Of a stretch of DNA of 64,000 nt, positions 42,031 to 51,324 are shown in pieces. Position 1 is the first letter of the stretch; the number at the start of each line of letters is the position of its first letter. The DNA is from Mycolicibacterium psychrotolerans (GTDB lineage Bacteria; Actinomycetota; Actinomycetes; Mycobacteriales; Mycobacteriaceae), in contig NZ_AP022574.1 in NCBI RefSeq assembly GCF_010729305.1, forward strand, positions 4,898,001 through 4,962,000, read 5' to 3'. The position numbers and the translations under genes are program-made. Under the pieces are notes generated by a model, which did not search any database, was not told the origin of the DNA, and was given only the letters and a program-made list of their open reading frames with translations.

Positions 42031-43887
42031 TTTCGGGGACCCCGAGCACTCGACCGGGTACCACGAATGCAGCTGCGGCAGCAGAGCGTTCTTCTTGAAG
42101 TGGTGCTCGGCCATTCGGCTGAGGATGTCGTCGAGCACGACGACGGCGTCTTCGACGTGCGCGCCCTTGTTCAGCATCACGCACTCGGCGCGCTCCCCCA
42201 TGGCAGCGTCGCTGATCTCAGCCCGCGACGGTAGTCCGCTGGTGGCGAGCTGCTCGAGCACCTGGGTAGCCCAGATCACCGGTAGATGCGCGGCCTCGCA
42301 CAACCACAGGATCTCCTCCTGCAGTTCGGCCAGCCGCTCGTAACCCACCTCCACCGCCAGGTCACCGCGCGCGATCATCACCCCGACCGACGGCCGGCGC
42401 ATCGCGGTGGTGAGCAGATCCGGGAGGCGCTCGAAGGCGCGGCGGGTCTCGATCTTGAGGACCACGCCGACGCGCTGCCCACCCAAGTGGTCGAGCAGGT
42501 CGTGCAGATGCAGCAGGTCGGCCGGATCCTGGACGAAAGACATCTCCACCAGATCGGCGACCTCGACGACCGTCGCGAGGTCGTCGACGTCCTTGTCGGT
42601 CAGTGCGGGCACCGGCAGCACCGTGTCGGGCAGGTTGATGCCCTTGCCCGCACGCAATTTCGATCCTCGAGGCGCGGCGCGGCCGATCCGCACCTGCAGC
42701 GCGTCGGGTGCCACCGCGACGATCGTGGCGCCGATGCGGCCGTCGTCGAAGAAGATCCGTTGCCCTGCGCGCGCGTAGGCGAAGACGTCGGGCAGCGTGC
42801 AGCCGATCCGGCCCGAGCCCGGCGGCGTCGGCGCGCAGTCCCTGACCACCGACAGCGTGTCACCGGGGCGCAGCACCAGATACTGCTCACGTTCGGGCAG
42901 CGCGCCGATCTCGGTAGGATCGTCGCACCCGTCGACCCGCACCACGGTGCCGGTGGCCAGGTACACCGTGCGATCCGAGGAGGCGACTGCACCGCCGTCG
43001 GCGACGTCGGTCAGCCTCAGTGTCCGCTTCGCTCCGCGGGTGTCCCGCACGCGCAGGACGTCACCGATCCGCCGACGCGCCAGCCAGTCCGCGGCGACCG
43101 GCACGGTCGTCATGTCCGGCGCCGCTGCGGGGACCATGTGGTCGGCAGCCGTGAACCAGGCGTGGCCCGGCGCAAGGACATGCCCCAGTGCATCGCGGTG
43201 CGGTCTCAGCTTGACCACCGCGGGACCGCGCGTGATCGGCCCGGTGCGCACCTTCGGCCCGGCCAGATCCATCGCGATCAGGCACGTGCGCGCCGCCTTG
43301 ATGTTTGCGGTGCGCACGTGTTCGGCCATCGAGCGCCAGGCGGCCGGGCCATCGTGAGCACAGTTGATCCGTGCGACGTCCATGCCCCGTCGCACCAGTC
43401 GCTCGACCAGATCCGCGTCGGCGGCCGCTGCGGACGGCAGCGTGACCATGATGCGGGTCTCCCGCGACACCGGAACCGCTCCCAGCAGGGCGGCGGTACG
43501 GGCGGCCAGCAGCTCACGGCCCTCCTCGGGGCCGATGGCCGACGGTGCGGGCGGGCACCAGGAATCGTCGAGCATCGCCAGTAGGGCGGACCGGACCAGG
43601 CGCAGGGTGGCCTCGACGTGGGGTTCGCTGCGGCCCAGCGACGACAGCCCGAAGTGGGCGAGGCGGTGCTGCAGGTCACGGAGATCGACCTCGCGAATCG
43701 CCCAGTAGTGCGCCAGATTTCGGGCGCTCAATCGATACTCCGGGGCCGCGGCCTCGATCCGGTCGGACCATTCCGCCTCTGCGGCGGCGAGCCGTTCGAG
43801 CAGATTGTCGAGCCGCTCGACCAGACGTGCGAGTTCGGGCTTAGTGTCGCCACCCGCGGCCGACCCCACTTCTCCAGACAGCGACAT
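42028..43887 (-). CDS. Pyruvate-kinase-like protein with N-terminal extension
   Basis: A 619-residue protein whose residues ~140-600 follow the pyruvate kinase barrel and B domain. Catalytic blocks are present: the lysine and metal glutamate in VLKIET, the aspartate in MIARGDL, and PSRAEISD. In the first barrel motif RLNFSHG reads RINCAHD. The C-terminal regulatory domain of normal pyruvate kinase is missing, and MLSGETA is replaced by MLNKGAH. Residues 1-135 are a helical extension of unknown role. It may be a phosphoenolpyruvate/pyruvate enzyme or a diverged regulator. It shares a control region containing a DosR-like box with the divergent hydrogenase operon. Confidence 0.75.
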   Translation of the reverse strand: MSLSGEVGSAAGGDTKPELARLVERLDNLLERLAAAEAEWSDRIEAAAPEYRLSARNLAHYWAIREVDLRDLQHRLAHFGLSSLGRSEPHVEATLRLVRSALLAMLDDSWCPPAPSAIGPEEGRELLAARTAALLGAVPVSRETRIMVTLPSAAAADADLVERLVRRGMDVARINCAHDGPAAWRSMAEHVRTANIKAARTCLIAMDLAGPKVRTGPITRGPAVVKLRPHRDALGHVLAPGHAWFTAADHMVPAAAPDMTTVPVAADWLARRRIGDVLRVRDTRGAKRTLRLTDVADGGAVASSDRTVYLATGTVVRVDGCDDPTEIGALPEREQYLVLRPGDTLSVVRDCAPTPPGSGRIGCTLPDVFAYARAGQRIFFDDGRIGATIVAVAPDALQVRIGRAAPRGSKLRAGKGINLPDTVLPVPALTDKDVDDLATVVEVADLVEMSFVQDPADLLHLHDLLDHLGGQRVGVVLKIETRRAFERLPDLLTTAMRRPSVGVMIARGDLAVEVGYERLAELQEEILWLCEAAHLPVIWATQVLEQLATSGLPSRAEISDAAMGERAECVMLNKGAHVEDAVVVLDDILSRMAEHHFKKNALLPQLHSWYPVECSGSPK

Positions 43888-43931
43888 CGGTCTGACGCTA
43901 TCGGGCCCGGGTTACCGGCCGATGAATTCAG

Positions 43932-43951
43932 TTAGGGACTTTCGGCCCCAC
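43932..43951. promoter_or_regulatory. DosR-like box between the pyruvate-kinase-like gene and the hydrogenase operon
   Basis: TTAGGGACTTTCGGCCCCAC fits the DosR consensus at about 16 of 20 positions, the best match in the window. It lies 46 bases before the hydrogenase start and 45 bases before the divergent gene, so it could serve both. Group 3b hydrogenase in M. smegmatis is reported to be under hypoxic DosR control. Confidence 0.65.
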
Positions 43952-43997
43952 TTCGACAGGCCGCAAGCCCTGTGCACCGGCCCGCGGGCGGCGCACC

Positions 43998-45098
43998 ATG
44001 GCGGACATGGATGTGGCGGTGATCGACGCCGCGGGGCTGCAGCAGCTGGTGTCGGTCCTGCAGGAGCTGGGGTATCGCGTGGTGGGACCGACGGTGTCCG
44101 GCGATGCGATCGTGCTCGACGAACTCGGCAGCGCCGACGACCTGCCTTCCGGGTGGGGAGTCGACGTCGCGCCCGGTCAGTACCGGCTGCGCCGACGCGA
44201 CGACGATGCGGTGTTCGGCCATTCGGCCGGCCCGCAATCCTGGAAGCAGTTCCTGCACCCGGCCCGGCAGAAGGTGTGGTCCTCCGACGGCGAGCTCACC
44301 GAAGAGACCCCGCGATACGCCTTCTTGGGCGTGCGCGGCTGCGACCTGGCTGCGATCGCCACCCTCAACGGTGTGCTCGGGGCCGGCGCCCACCCCGACC
44401 GTGCGTTCACCGGCCGCCTGGGACGCGCGTTCATCGTCGCGGTCAATTGCACCGAGCCCGGAGGGTTGTGCTTCTGCGCGTCGATGGGCACCGGCCCCGC
44501 CGCCGGTCCGGGGTACGACCTGGCGCTGACTGAGCGTACCGGTCCGGACGGTCGCCGCTACGTCGTCGACGTCGGGAGCGCGGCAGGCGCCGACGTGCTG
44601 GGCCGGCTGGTTCACCGTGAGCCTGACACCGACGAGATCGATTCCGCGCGAGCCGATGTCGCCGACGCCGCCGGACACATGGGTCGGCAGATGCCCGACG
44701 GCGACCTGCGCGCCCTGCTGGTCGAATCCCGGGAGTCACCTCACTGGGACGAGGTGGCCTCGCGCTGCCTGACATGCGGCAACTGCACTATGGTGTGCCC
44801 GACCTGCTTCTGCACCAGTGTCGAGGACGTCACCGACCTCACCGGCACGCACGCCGAACGGTGGACGAACTGGGCGTCGTGCTTCGAGATGGACTTCACG
44901 TTCGTCCACGAGGGCAGTGTCCGGCAGTCGGGTCCCTCCCGCTATCGGCACTGGCTGACCCACAAGCTGGGCACCTGGCACGACCAGTTCGGCACCTCCG
45001 GATGCGTCGGGTGTGGACGCTGTATCGCCTGGTGCCCCACCGGCATCGACATCACCGAGGAGATGGCGACCTTCGCAGAGCTGGCCGACGATGACTGA
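43998..45098 (+). CDS. hyhB: NiFe hydrogenase group 3b, beta (iron-sulfur) subunit
   Basis: A 366-residue protein with two ferredoxin clusters near the C-terminus (CLTCGNCTMVC and CVGCGRCIAWC) and the CFCxSM-type segment after residue 150. It matches the beta subunit of sulfhydrogenase-type cytosolic hydrogenases and the AsrA family. It relays electrons between the catalytic pair and the flavin subunit. Start ATG 43998, with a second ATG three codons later. Its last 8 bases overlap the next gene. Confidence 0.85.
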   Translation: MADMDVAVIDAAGLQQLVSVLQELGYRVVGPTVSGDAIVLDELGSADDLPSGWGVDVAPGQYRLRRRDDDAVFGHSAGPQSWKQFLHPARQKVWSSDGELTEETPRYAFLGVRGCDLAAIATLNGVLGAGAHPDRAFTGRLGRAFIVAVNCTEPGGLCFCASMGTGPAAGPGYDLALTERTGPDGRRYVVDVGSAAGADVLGRLVHREPDTDEIDSARADVADAAGHMGRQMPDGDLRALLVESRESPHWDEVASRCLTCGNCTMVCPTCFCTSVEDVTDLTGTHAERWTNWASCFEMDFTFVHEGSVRQSGPSRYRHWLTHKLGTWHDQFGTSGCVGCGRCIAWCPTGIDITEEMATFAELADDD

Positions 45099-45942
45099 GA
45101 CCGCCACGGTTGCGACCCCCCACACGATGGCGCCAGTGCCCTACCGGGTCGTCGACCGCGTCGCGGAGAACCGGGATTCGGCGACCCTGCGCCTGGCGCC
45201 CGTGGCTGATGTGCTCCCTGCGCCCGCTCCCGGCGAGTTCATGATGATGTACGCCTTCGGGATCGGTGAGGTGGCGATCTCGGTGAGCGGGGTGCCCGAG
45301 GCGCCCGACGCCACGATCACCCACACCATCCGCGCCGTCGGTGCGGTCAGCCGGAAACTGCACGACGCCGAGCCCGGGACGGTGATCGGGTTGCGCGGCC
45401 CGTTCGGCACCAGTTGGGGTGTGCCGGATGCGGTCGGCCGCGACCTGGTGATCGTCGCGGGCGGCGTCGGATTGGCGCCGCTGCGGCCCGTCGTCCTGGC
45501 CGCACTGCGCGACCGTCACCGGTTCGGCCGCGTGACCCTCATCGCCGGGGCGCGCTCACGCGACGACTTCCTGTTCGCCCCAGAACTCGACGACTGGACG
45601 CGCCGCGACGACATCGACGTACATCTCACCGTCGACGTGCCGGTGCAGGGCTGGCCCGGTGAGGTCGGCTTCGTCACCGAACCGCTGCGCCGGCTGCCGC
45701 TGCGCCCCGGCGTCACGACCGCATTCCTGTGCGGGCCCGAGGTGATGATGCGCAACGGCGCGACGGAGCTGATCAGGAAAGGCATGGCGCGCAACGACAT
45801 CCGCGTGTCCCTGGAGCGCAACATGCAGTGCGGCGTCGGCTGGTGCGGGCACTGTCAGCTCGGGCCCTTGCTGCTGTGCCGCGACGGACCCGTCGTCGGC
45901 TACGACGTCGCAGAACCACTGCTACGGATCAGGGAGTTGTAG
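45091..45942 (+). CDS. hyhG: NiFe hydrogenase group 3b, gamma (FAD/NAD(P)-binding) subunit
   Basis: A 283-residue ferredoxin-NADP reductase-like subunit: FAD-binding barrel (about 15-110), NAD(P)-binding lobe beginning at VIVAGGVGLAPLRP, the CGPEVMM motif, and a C-terminal 2Fe-2S site CGVGWCGHCQLG with a final C. It couples hydrogen turnover to NAD(P)H. AsrB of sulfite reductase looks similar, but the adjacent nickel subunit settles the assignment. Confidence 0.87.
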   Translation: MTETATVATPHTMAPVPYRVVDRVAENRDSATLRLAPVADVLPAPAPGEFMMMYAFGIGEVAISVSGVPEAPDATITHTIRAVGAVSRKLHDAEPGTVIGLRGPFGTSWGVPDAVGRDLVIVAGGVGLAPLRPVVLAALRDRHRFGRVTLIAGARSRDDFLFAPELDDWTRRDDIDVHLTVDVPVQGWPGEVGFVTEPLRRLPLRPGVTTAFLCGPEVMMRNGATELIRKGMARNDIRVSLERNMQCGVGWCGHCQLGPLLLCRDGPVVGYDVAEPLLRIREL

Positions 45943-46698
45943 ATGAGCGTTCCCAGCCTGGCCGTGTGGAAGTTCGCATCGTGCGACGGCTGCCAGCTGA
46001 CGCTGCTCGACTGCGAAGACGAGCTGCTGACCCTCGCCGGGCAGATTCAGATCGCCACCTTCCTCGAGGCGTCGAGCGCGGTCGTGGCCGGCCCCTACGA
46101 CGTCTCACTCGTCGAGGGGTCCATCACCACCGCCGCCGACGAGCGCCGGATCGCCGAGATCCGCGCGCAGTCGCATATCCTGGTCACCATCGGCGCCTGC
46201 GCCACCGGCGGCGGTATCCAGGCGCTGCGCAACTTCGCCGACATCGGTGAGTTCACCTCCGTGGTGTACGCCCACCCGGACTACATCGACACGCTGGCCA
46301 CCTCCACGCCGGCCTCGGAGCACGTGCAGGTCGACTACCAACTGCAGGGATGCCCGATCGATCGCGGGCAACTGCTCGAGACGCTGGCGGCGCTCCTGGT
46401 CGGCCGCAAACCGCGACTACCCGCCAAAACCGTGTGTACCGAATGCAAGATGCGCGGGGTGACCTGTGTGGTCGTCGCCGACGGGACCCCGTGCCTGGGG
46501 CCGGTGACCCACGCCGGCTGCGGCGCGCTGTGCCCGTCGTTGCATCGCGGCTGCTACGGCTGTTTCGGCCCGGCGGCCACCCCCAACACCGCCGCGTTGA
46601 TTCCGCTGCTGCACCGCGACGGCATGTCCGGCGCTGACGTCGAGCGGGTGTTCCACACGTTCAACGCCACCCGCTTCGCCGCGGAACGGAACGACTGA
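45943..46698 (+). CDS. hyhS: NiFe hydrogenase group 3b, small (delta) subunit
   Basis: A 251-residue hydrogenase small subunit. The proximal cluster starts at CDGCQ near the N-terminus, with further ligands in IGACAT and GCPID; the additional cysteine groups CTECK and CGALCPSLHRGCYGC carry the distal clusters. No export signal, so the enzyme is cytoplasmic. It begins directly after the hyhG stop and ends inside the hyhL start (TGATG). Confidence 0.9.
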   Translation: MSVPSLAVWKFASCDGCQLTLLDCEDELLTLAGQIQIATFLEASSAVVAGPYDVSLVEGSITTAADERRIAEIRAQSHILVTIGACATGGGIQALRNFADIGEFTSVVYAHPDYIDTLATSTPASEHVQVDYQLQGCPIDRGQLLETLAALLVGRKPRLPAKTVCTECKMRGVTCVVVADGTPCLGPVTHAGCGALCPSLHRGCYGCFGPAATPNTAALIPLLHRDGMSGADVERVFHTFNATRFAAERND

Positions 46699-48002
46699 TG
46701 ACCGGATCGGAAAGTCGCGAAACGCGAACACTCACCGTCGGTGCGCTGACGCGGGTCGAAGGCGAAGGGGCACTGAACGTCACCCTGAACGACGGCGTGG
46801 TCGAGCACGTCGAACTCAACATCTACGAGGCGCCACGCTTCTTCGAGGCGTTCCTGCGCGGCAGGGCCTACACCGAACCGCCGGACATCACCGCCCGGGT
46901 GTGCGGCATCTGCCCGGTGGCCTACCAGGTCAGCGCCTGCAACGCGATCGAAGACGCCTGCGGGGTGACGATCGACCCTGAACTGGTGGCGCTGCGGCGA
47001 CTGCTGTACTGCGGCGAGTGGATCCACAGCCATGCGCTGCACATCTTCCTGCTGCACCTGCCCGACTTTCTCGGCTATCCCGACGTGATCAGGATGGCCG
47101 CCGACCACCCGGAACTGGTCGAGCGCGGACTGGCACTGAAGAAGGCCGGCAACCGGCTGATGGAACAGATCGGTGGACGTGCGATCCATCCGGTCAACGT
47201 GAAGCTCGGCGGGTTCTACTCGACGCCGACGCCCGCCCAGATGCGGCCGCTGGCCGAGATGCTGCGCCGCGCGACCGATGACGCGCTGTACACCGTTGCC
47301 CGCACCGCCGGTCTGGACTTCCCCGACGTCGAATTCGACCACGAATTCCTGGCGTTGACCCACCCGGACCGCTACCCGATCGAGAACGGGACGATCGCGC
47401 GCAGTGCTGGAAACAGCTTCTCGGTGCGCGACTTCGCCGACCATGTCGTCGAATCCCAGGTGCCGCACTCCACCGCCCTGCAGGCCACGCTGGACGGCGG
47501 CCGCTATCTCACCGGACCGCTGGCGCGGTACTCGCTGAACTCTGCACGGCTCTCACCGCTCGCCGCGCAGGCCGCCGCCGATGCCGGGCTCGGACCGCAG
47601 TGCCGTAACCCTTTCCGCAGCATCGTGGTTCGCGCCGTCGAGGTGCTCTACGCGGTCGAGGAGGCGCTGCGGATCATCGAGAACTACGACGTGCCGCGAC
47701 GGCCATCGGTCGATGTGCCGGTCCGCGCGGGGATCGGTCACGGCGTCAGCGAGGCACCGCGGGGTCTGCTCTACCACCGCTACGAGATCGGTGACGACGG
47801 CCTGGTCCGGGCAGCGACGATGATTCCGCCCACTTCGCAGAACCAGGCAGCGATCGAGCACGAGATGGCCCTGCTGGTCGGGGCGAACCTCACCCTTGAC
47901 GACGCCGCGCTGACCGCTCTGTGCGAGCGGTCGATTCGCAACCACGACCCGTGCATCTCGTGCTCGGCGCATTTCCTGACGCTCAACATCAACCGCTCGT
48001 GA
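46698..48002 (+). CDS. hyhL: NiFe hydrogenase group 3b, large (alpha) subunit
   Basis: A 434-residue nickel subunit. Nickel ligands are C69 and C72 (RVCGIC) and C419 and C422 (DPCISC), with H425 marking the cleavage site before the short tail FLTLNINRS that the maturation protease removes. Cytosolic group 3b enzymes evolve or consume hydrogen with NADP(H); in mycobacteria they are used during hypoxia, probably to dispose of reductant. The protease gene follows with a four-base overlap. Confidence 0.92.
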   Translation: MTGSESRETRTLTVGALTRVEGEGALNVTLNDGVVEHVELNIYEAPRFFEAFLRGRAYTEPPDITARVCGICPVAYQVSACNAIEDACGVTIDPELVALRRLLYCGEWIHSHALHIFLLHLPDFLGYPDVIRMAADHPELVERGLALKKAGNRLMEQIGGRAIHPVNVKLGGFYSTPTPAQMRPLAEMLRRATDDALYTVARTAGLDFPDVEFDHEFLALTHPDRYPIENGTIARSAGNSFSVRDFADHVVESQVPHSTALQATLDGGRYLTGPLARYSLNSARLSPLAAQAAADAGLGPQCRNPFRSIVVRAVEVLYAVEEALRIIENYDVPRRPSVDVPVRAGIGHGVSEAPRGLLYHRYEIGDDGLVRAATMIPPTSQNQAAIEHEMALLVGANLTLDDAALTALCERSIRNHDPCISCSAHFLTLNINRS

Positions 48003-48490
48003 CAGCCGTGGTGATCGGGATCGGCAACGAGTTCCGTCGGGACGACGGGATCGGGCCTGCCGTGGCGGATGCGATACGGCGCCTGGACGAGGACGTCGAC
48101 GTGCGAACCGTTTCCGACGATCCCGCGGCCCTCCTCGACGCCTGGGACGGCACCGAACTGGCCGTCATCGTCGATGCGACCGCCGGCGAGGGCGCGGTCG
48201 CCGGCCGATTGCGGCGGTGGGCACCCGACCAGGCGCCGCCCGCCGCGGTGAGCTCCCACGCCCTGGATCTGACCGCGGTCCACGCGCTGGGCCGGGTCCT
48301 GGGCCGGACGCCGCAGCGACTGGTGGTGTTCACCGTCGACGCCGCCGACGTCGGCCACGGAGTCGGGTTGACGCCGGCCGTCGCGGCCGCGGTGCCGCAG
48401 GTCGTCTCAGCGATCGTCGCCGAGATCGAGCACCATCGAGGACAGGGACGGGGCCGTGTAGGACTTCCGGCCCTCGATGTCCCGACCTAA
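47999..48490 (+). CDS. Hydrogenase maturation protease
   Basis: A 163-residue HycI/HybD-type endopeptidase: the opening IGIGNEFRRDDGIGP contains the metal-binding glutamate and aspartate, and VIVDATAGEG and SSHALDL hold further conserved residues. It trims the C-terminal tail of the large subunit after nickel insertion. GTG start overlaps the hyhL stop. The last ~15 residues after the fold are basic and look dispensable. Hyp assembly genes are not in the window. Confidence 0.85.
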   Translation: MTAVVIGIGNEFRRDDGIGPAVADAIRRLDEDVDVRTVSDDPAALLDAWDGTELAVIVDATAGEGAVAGRLRRWAPDQAPPAAVSSHALDLTAVHALGRVLGRTPQRLVVFTVDAADVGHGVGLTPAVAAAVPQVVSAIVAEIEHHRGQGRGRVGLPALDVPT

Positions 48491-48577
48491 GCCTCCTCAG
48501 CAGCCCTGGTGATCGCCCTAGCGTGGGATCCACAGGGCGGCGGCCGCTGCCCTGGAGACCGGATGTGGGAGACGACG

Positions 48578-50062
48578 ATGTCACAGTCCGTAATTCCAGG
48601 CCCCGCCAAACCTGCGCCGCGAGCGCCGAGAACCACTGCGGGTCTGGGTCTGGCCGCCCTGACCGCGCTGGTCGTCGGATCGATGATCGGCAGCGGCATT
48701 TTTGCGCTGCCGTCGCAGATGGCCGGCAGCGCAGCACCCGGGCCGCTCATCATCGGCTGGGCGGTCACCGGCGTCGGCATGCTGATGCTGGCGTTCGTCT
48801 TCCAGACCTTGGCGACCCGCAAACCCGACGTCGACGGCGGCGTATACGGATACGCCCGAGCCGGTTTCGGCAACTACATCGGCTTCACATCGGCGTTCGG
48901 CTACTGGATGTCGGCGTGGGTGGGCAACGTCGCCTACCTGGTCCTGTTGTTCTCCACGCTGGGCTACTTCTTCCCCGCCTTCGAAGGCGGCGCCACGGTG
49001 GCCGCGATCATCGGCGCCTCGGTGGTGCTGTGGATTGTGCACGCGCTGACGCTGCGCGGCGTGCAGACCGCCGCACTGGTCAACGTCGTCGTCACCGTCG
49101 CCAAGGTGGTGCCCATTCTGGTGTTCATCGCGATTGCCGCGGTCGGCTTCAAGGCGGGCCTGTTCACCGCCGATTTCTGGGGCAAGACCACCCAGATCGA
49201 TGGCGCGCCGCTGGGCGACACCATGTCCCAGGTCAAGAGCATGATGCTGGTGACGGTGTGGGTGTTCATCGGTATCGAGGGCGCCTCGGTCTACTCGCAG
49301 CGGGCCGCCCGCCGCGCCGACGTCGGCCGGGCCACCGTGCTCGGGTTCGTCGGGGTGCTGGCGCTGCTGCTGCTTGTGAACCTGTTGTCCTACGGGCTGA
49401 TGGCGCAAGCCGAACTCGCCGGCGTCCCCGACCCGTCGATGGCCGGCGTGCTGGAGAACGAGGTCGGCAGCTGGGGCGCGGCGTTCATCTCGATCGGACT
49501 GGTCGTCTCGCTGCTGGGCGCCCTGATCGCCTGGGTGCTGCTGTGCGTCGAGATCCTGCGACTGCCCGCGCTGGAGAACGTGATGCCCAAGGCGCTGGCC
49601 AAGGAGAACCGCCACGGTGCACCGGCCACCGCGCTGTGGCTGACCAACCTGTGCGTGCAGGCCATGCTGCTGTGGACGTTGGCCAACGCGAGCACCTACA
49701 CCAACCTGATCTATTTGGCGACCTCGCTGATCCTGCTGCCCTACCTGTGGTCGGCGGCCTACCAGGTGCTGTTGGCGGTGCGCGGCGAGACCTACGGCGA
49801 CGGCCGCGGCCGAACCCGGGACATCCTGGTCGGCGCGATCGCGCTGGGCTACGCGGTGTGGTTGGTCTACGCCGGCGGCTGGCAGTACGTGTTGATGGCG
49901 GCGGTGTTCTATCTGGTGGGAACGGCGCTCTACGTGTGGGCACGCAGGGAAAGCAAGCTGACTGTCTTCACCCGGGCCGAACTGGTCGTGGTGGCGGTCG
50001 TGGCGGCGACGTCGGTCCTTGCGGTGGCGCTGCTGGCCACCGGACACCTGGCCGTGCTGTGA
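48578..50062 (+). CDS. arcD: Arginine/ornithine antiporter, APC family
   Basis: A 494-residue APC permease of the basic amino acid antiporter branch, with 12-13 hydrophobic helices. The first helix has GSMIGSGIFALP, and the middle EGASVYSQRAARRADVGRAT segment is typical of ArcD. It exchanges arginine for ornithine. Two ATG codons (48563, 48578) are possible; I favour the second. It opens the arginine deiminase operon, and its stop overlaps the arcA start. Confidence 0.88.
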   Translation: MSQSVIPGPAKPAPRAPRTTAGLGLAALTALVVGSMIGSGIFALPSQMAGSAAPGPLIIGWAVTGVGMLMLAFVFQTLATRKPDVDGGVYGYARAGFGNYIGFTSAFGYWMSAWVGNVAYLVLLFSTLGYFFPAFEGGATVAAIIGASVVLWIVHALTLRGVQTAALVNVVVTVAKVVPILVFIAIAAVGFKAGLFTADFWGKTTQIDGAPLGDTMSQVKSMMLVTVWVFIGIEGASVYSQRAARRADVGRATVLGFVGVLALLLLVNLLSYGLMAQAELAGVPDPSMAGVLENEVGSWGAAFISIGLVVSLLGALIAWVLLCVEILRLPALENVMPKALAKENRHGAPATALWLTNLCVQAMLLWTLANASTYTNLIYLATSLILLPYLWSAAYQVLLAVRGETYGDGRGRTRDILVGAIALGYAVWLVYAGGWQYVLMAAVFYLVGTALYVWARRESKLTVFTRAELVVVAVVAATSVLAVALLATGHLAVL

Positions 50063-51315
50063 GCGGCGAATCGCGGCTGGGAGTGTGGTCGGAGGCCGGG
50101 ACGCTGCGCCGCGTTCTGGTCTGCGCACCGGGACTCGCCCACCAGCGCCTCACCCCGGAGAACTGCAACGAGTTGCTCTTCGACGACGTGATCTGGTTGC
50201 AGCAGGCCCGCCGCGACCACTTCGATTTCGTCGCGAAGATGGAAGACCACGGTGTCGAGGTCCTGGAATTGCAAGACCTGCTCGCCGAGGTGATGGCGAT
50301 CCCCGAGGCGCGGGCATGGGTGCTCGACCGCAAGGTCACCGACGACATGGTGGGCTTGGGTCTGCATCGGGCGATCCGCTCGTGGCTGGAGGAACTGCCG
50401 TGGGACCGGTTGGCCGAGTTGCTGATCGGCGGCGTGTCCTATCAGGACGTGCCCGAAGAGGTGGGCGGTGATTTCCTGACCGCGTTCCGCGAGCTCGATC
50501 CCACAGGATTCGTGCTGCGGCCGCTGCCCAATACCCAGTTCATGCGCGACAACAGCGCATGGATCTTCGGCGGCGTGACGCTGAACCCGATGTACTGGCC
50601 CGCCCGCCGCCAGGAGACGCTGCTGACCACCGCGGTCTATAAGTTCCACCCGGCATTCGCCGACGAGAAGTTCGACATCTGGCTCGGGGATCCGGAAACC
50701 GTTGCCCACGATCACGGTTCGGCGACGCTGGAGGGCGGCGACGTGATGCCCATCGGCAAGGGCACCGTGGTGATCGGCATGGGTGAGCGATCGTCACACC
50801 AGGCCATCACCCAGGTGGCCCGGAATCTGTTCGCCGCGGGCGCCGCCGAGCGGGTGATCATCGCGAGCCTGCCGAAGTCGCGCGCGGCGATGCACCTCGA
50901 CACCGTCTTCACGTTCTGCGACTACGATCTCGTCACGGCCTACGCACCCGTCGTGGACGGCATCGTGCCGTTCAGCCTGCGCCCCGACGACCGGTCACCC
51001 TCGGGCCTGGACATCCGGCGGGAACGCAAGGGTCTCATCCACACCATCGGTGAGGCCGTGGGCGTCGAGTTCCGGGTCGTCACCACTGCGGGCGACGTGT
51101 ACGGCGTGCAGCGCGAACAGTGGGACGACGGCAACAACGTGGTGGCCCTGCGGCCCGGCGTCGTGATCGGCTACGACCGCAACATCCTGACCAACACCGC
51201 CCTGCGCAAGGCCGGCGTGGAGGTCGTCACCATCACCGCCAGCGAACTCGGCCGCGGCCGCGGCGGCGGCCGGTGCATGACCTGCCCCATCCAGCGCGAC
51301 CCGCTCTACACCTAA
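50059..51315 (+). CDS. arcA: Arginine deiminase
   Basis: A 418-residue arginine deiminase. The substrate-binding NTQFMRDN, the ExxD-like segment EGGDV, the histidine in MHLDTVFTF and the nucleophile C406 in GGGRCMTCPI are intact. It converts arginine to citrulline and ammonia. GTG start overlaps the arcD stop (GTGA). First enzyme of the ATP-yielding deiminase pathway, useful without oxygen or under acid stress. Confidence 0.93.
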   Translation: MSGESRLGVWSEAGTLRRVLVCAPGLAHQRLTPENCNELLFDDVIWLQQARRDHFDFVAKMEDHGVEVLELQDLLAEVMAIPEARAWVLDRKVTDDMVGLGLHRAIRSWLEELPWDRLAELLIGGVSYQDVPEEVGGDFLTAFRELDPTGFVLRPLPNTQFMRDNSAWIFGGVTLNPMYWPARRQETLLTTAVYKFHPAFADEKFDIWLGDPETVAHDHGSATLEGGDVMPIGKGTVVIGMGERSSHQAITQVARNLFAAGAAERVIIASLPKSRAAMHLDTVFTFCDYDLVTAYAPVVDGIVPFSLRPDDRSPSGLDIRRERKGLIHTIGEAVGVEFRVVTTAGDVYGVQREQWDDGNNVVALRPGVVIGYDRNILTNTALRKAGVEVVTITASELGRGRGGGRCMTCPIQRDPLYT

Positions 51316-51324
51316 GGACCGATC

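Noticed and set aside
43998..45942. AsrA/AsrB anaerobic sulfite reductase for the first two hydrogenase genes
   Set aside because: The adjoining small and large nickel subunits and the maturation protease show that they are the beta and gamma subunits of a group 3b hydrogenase.
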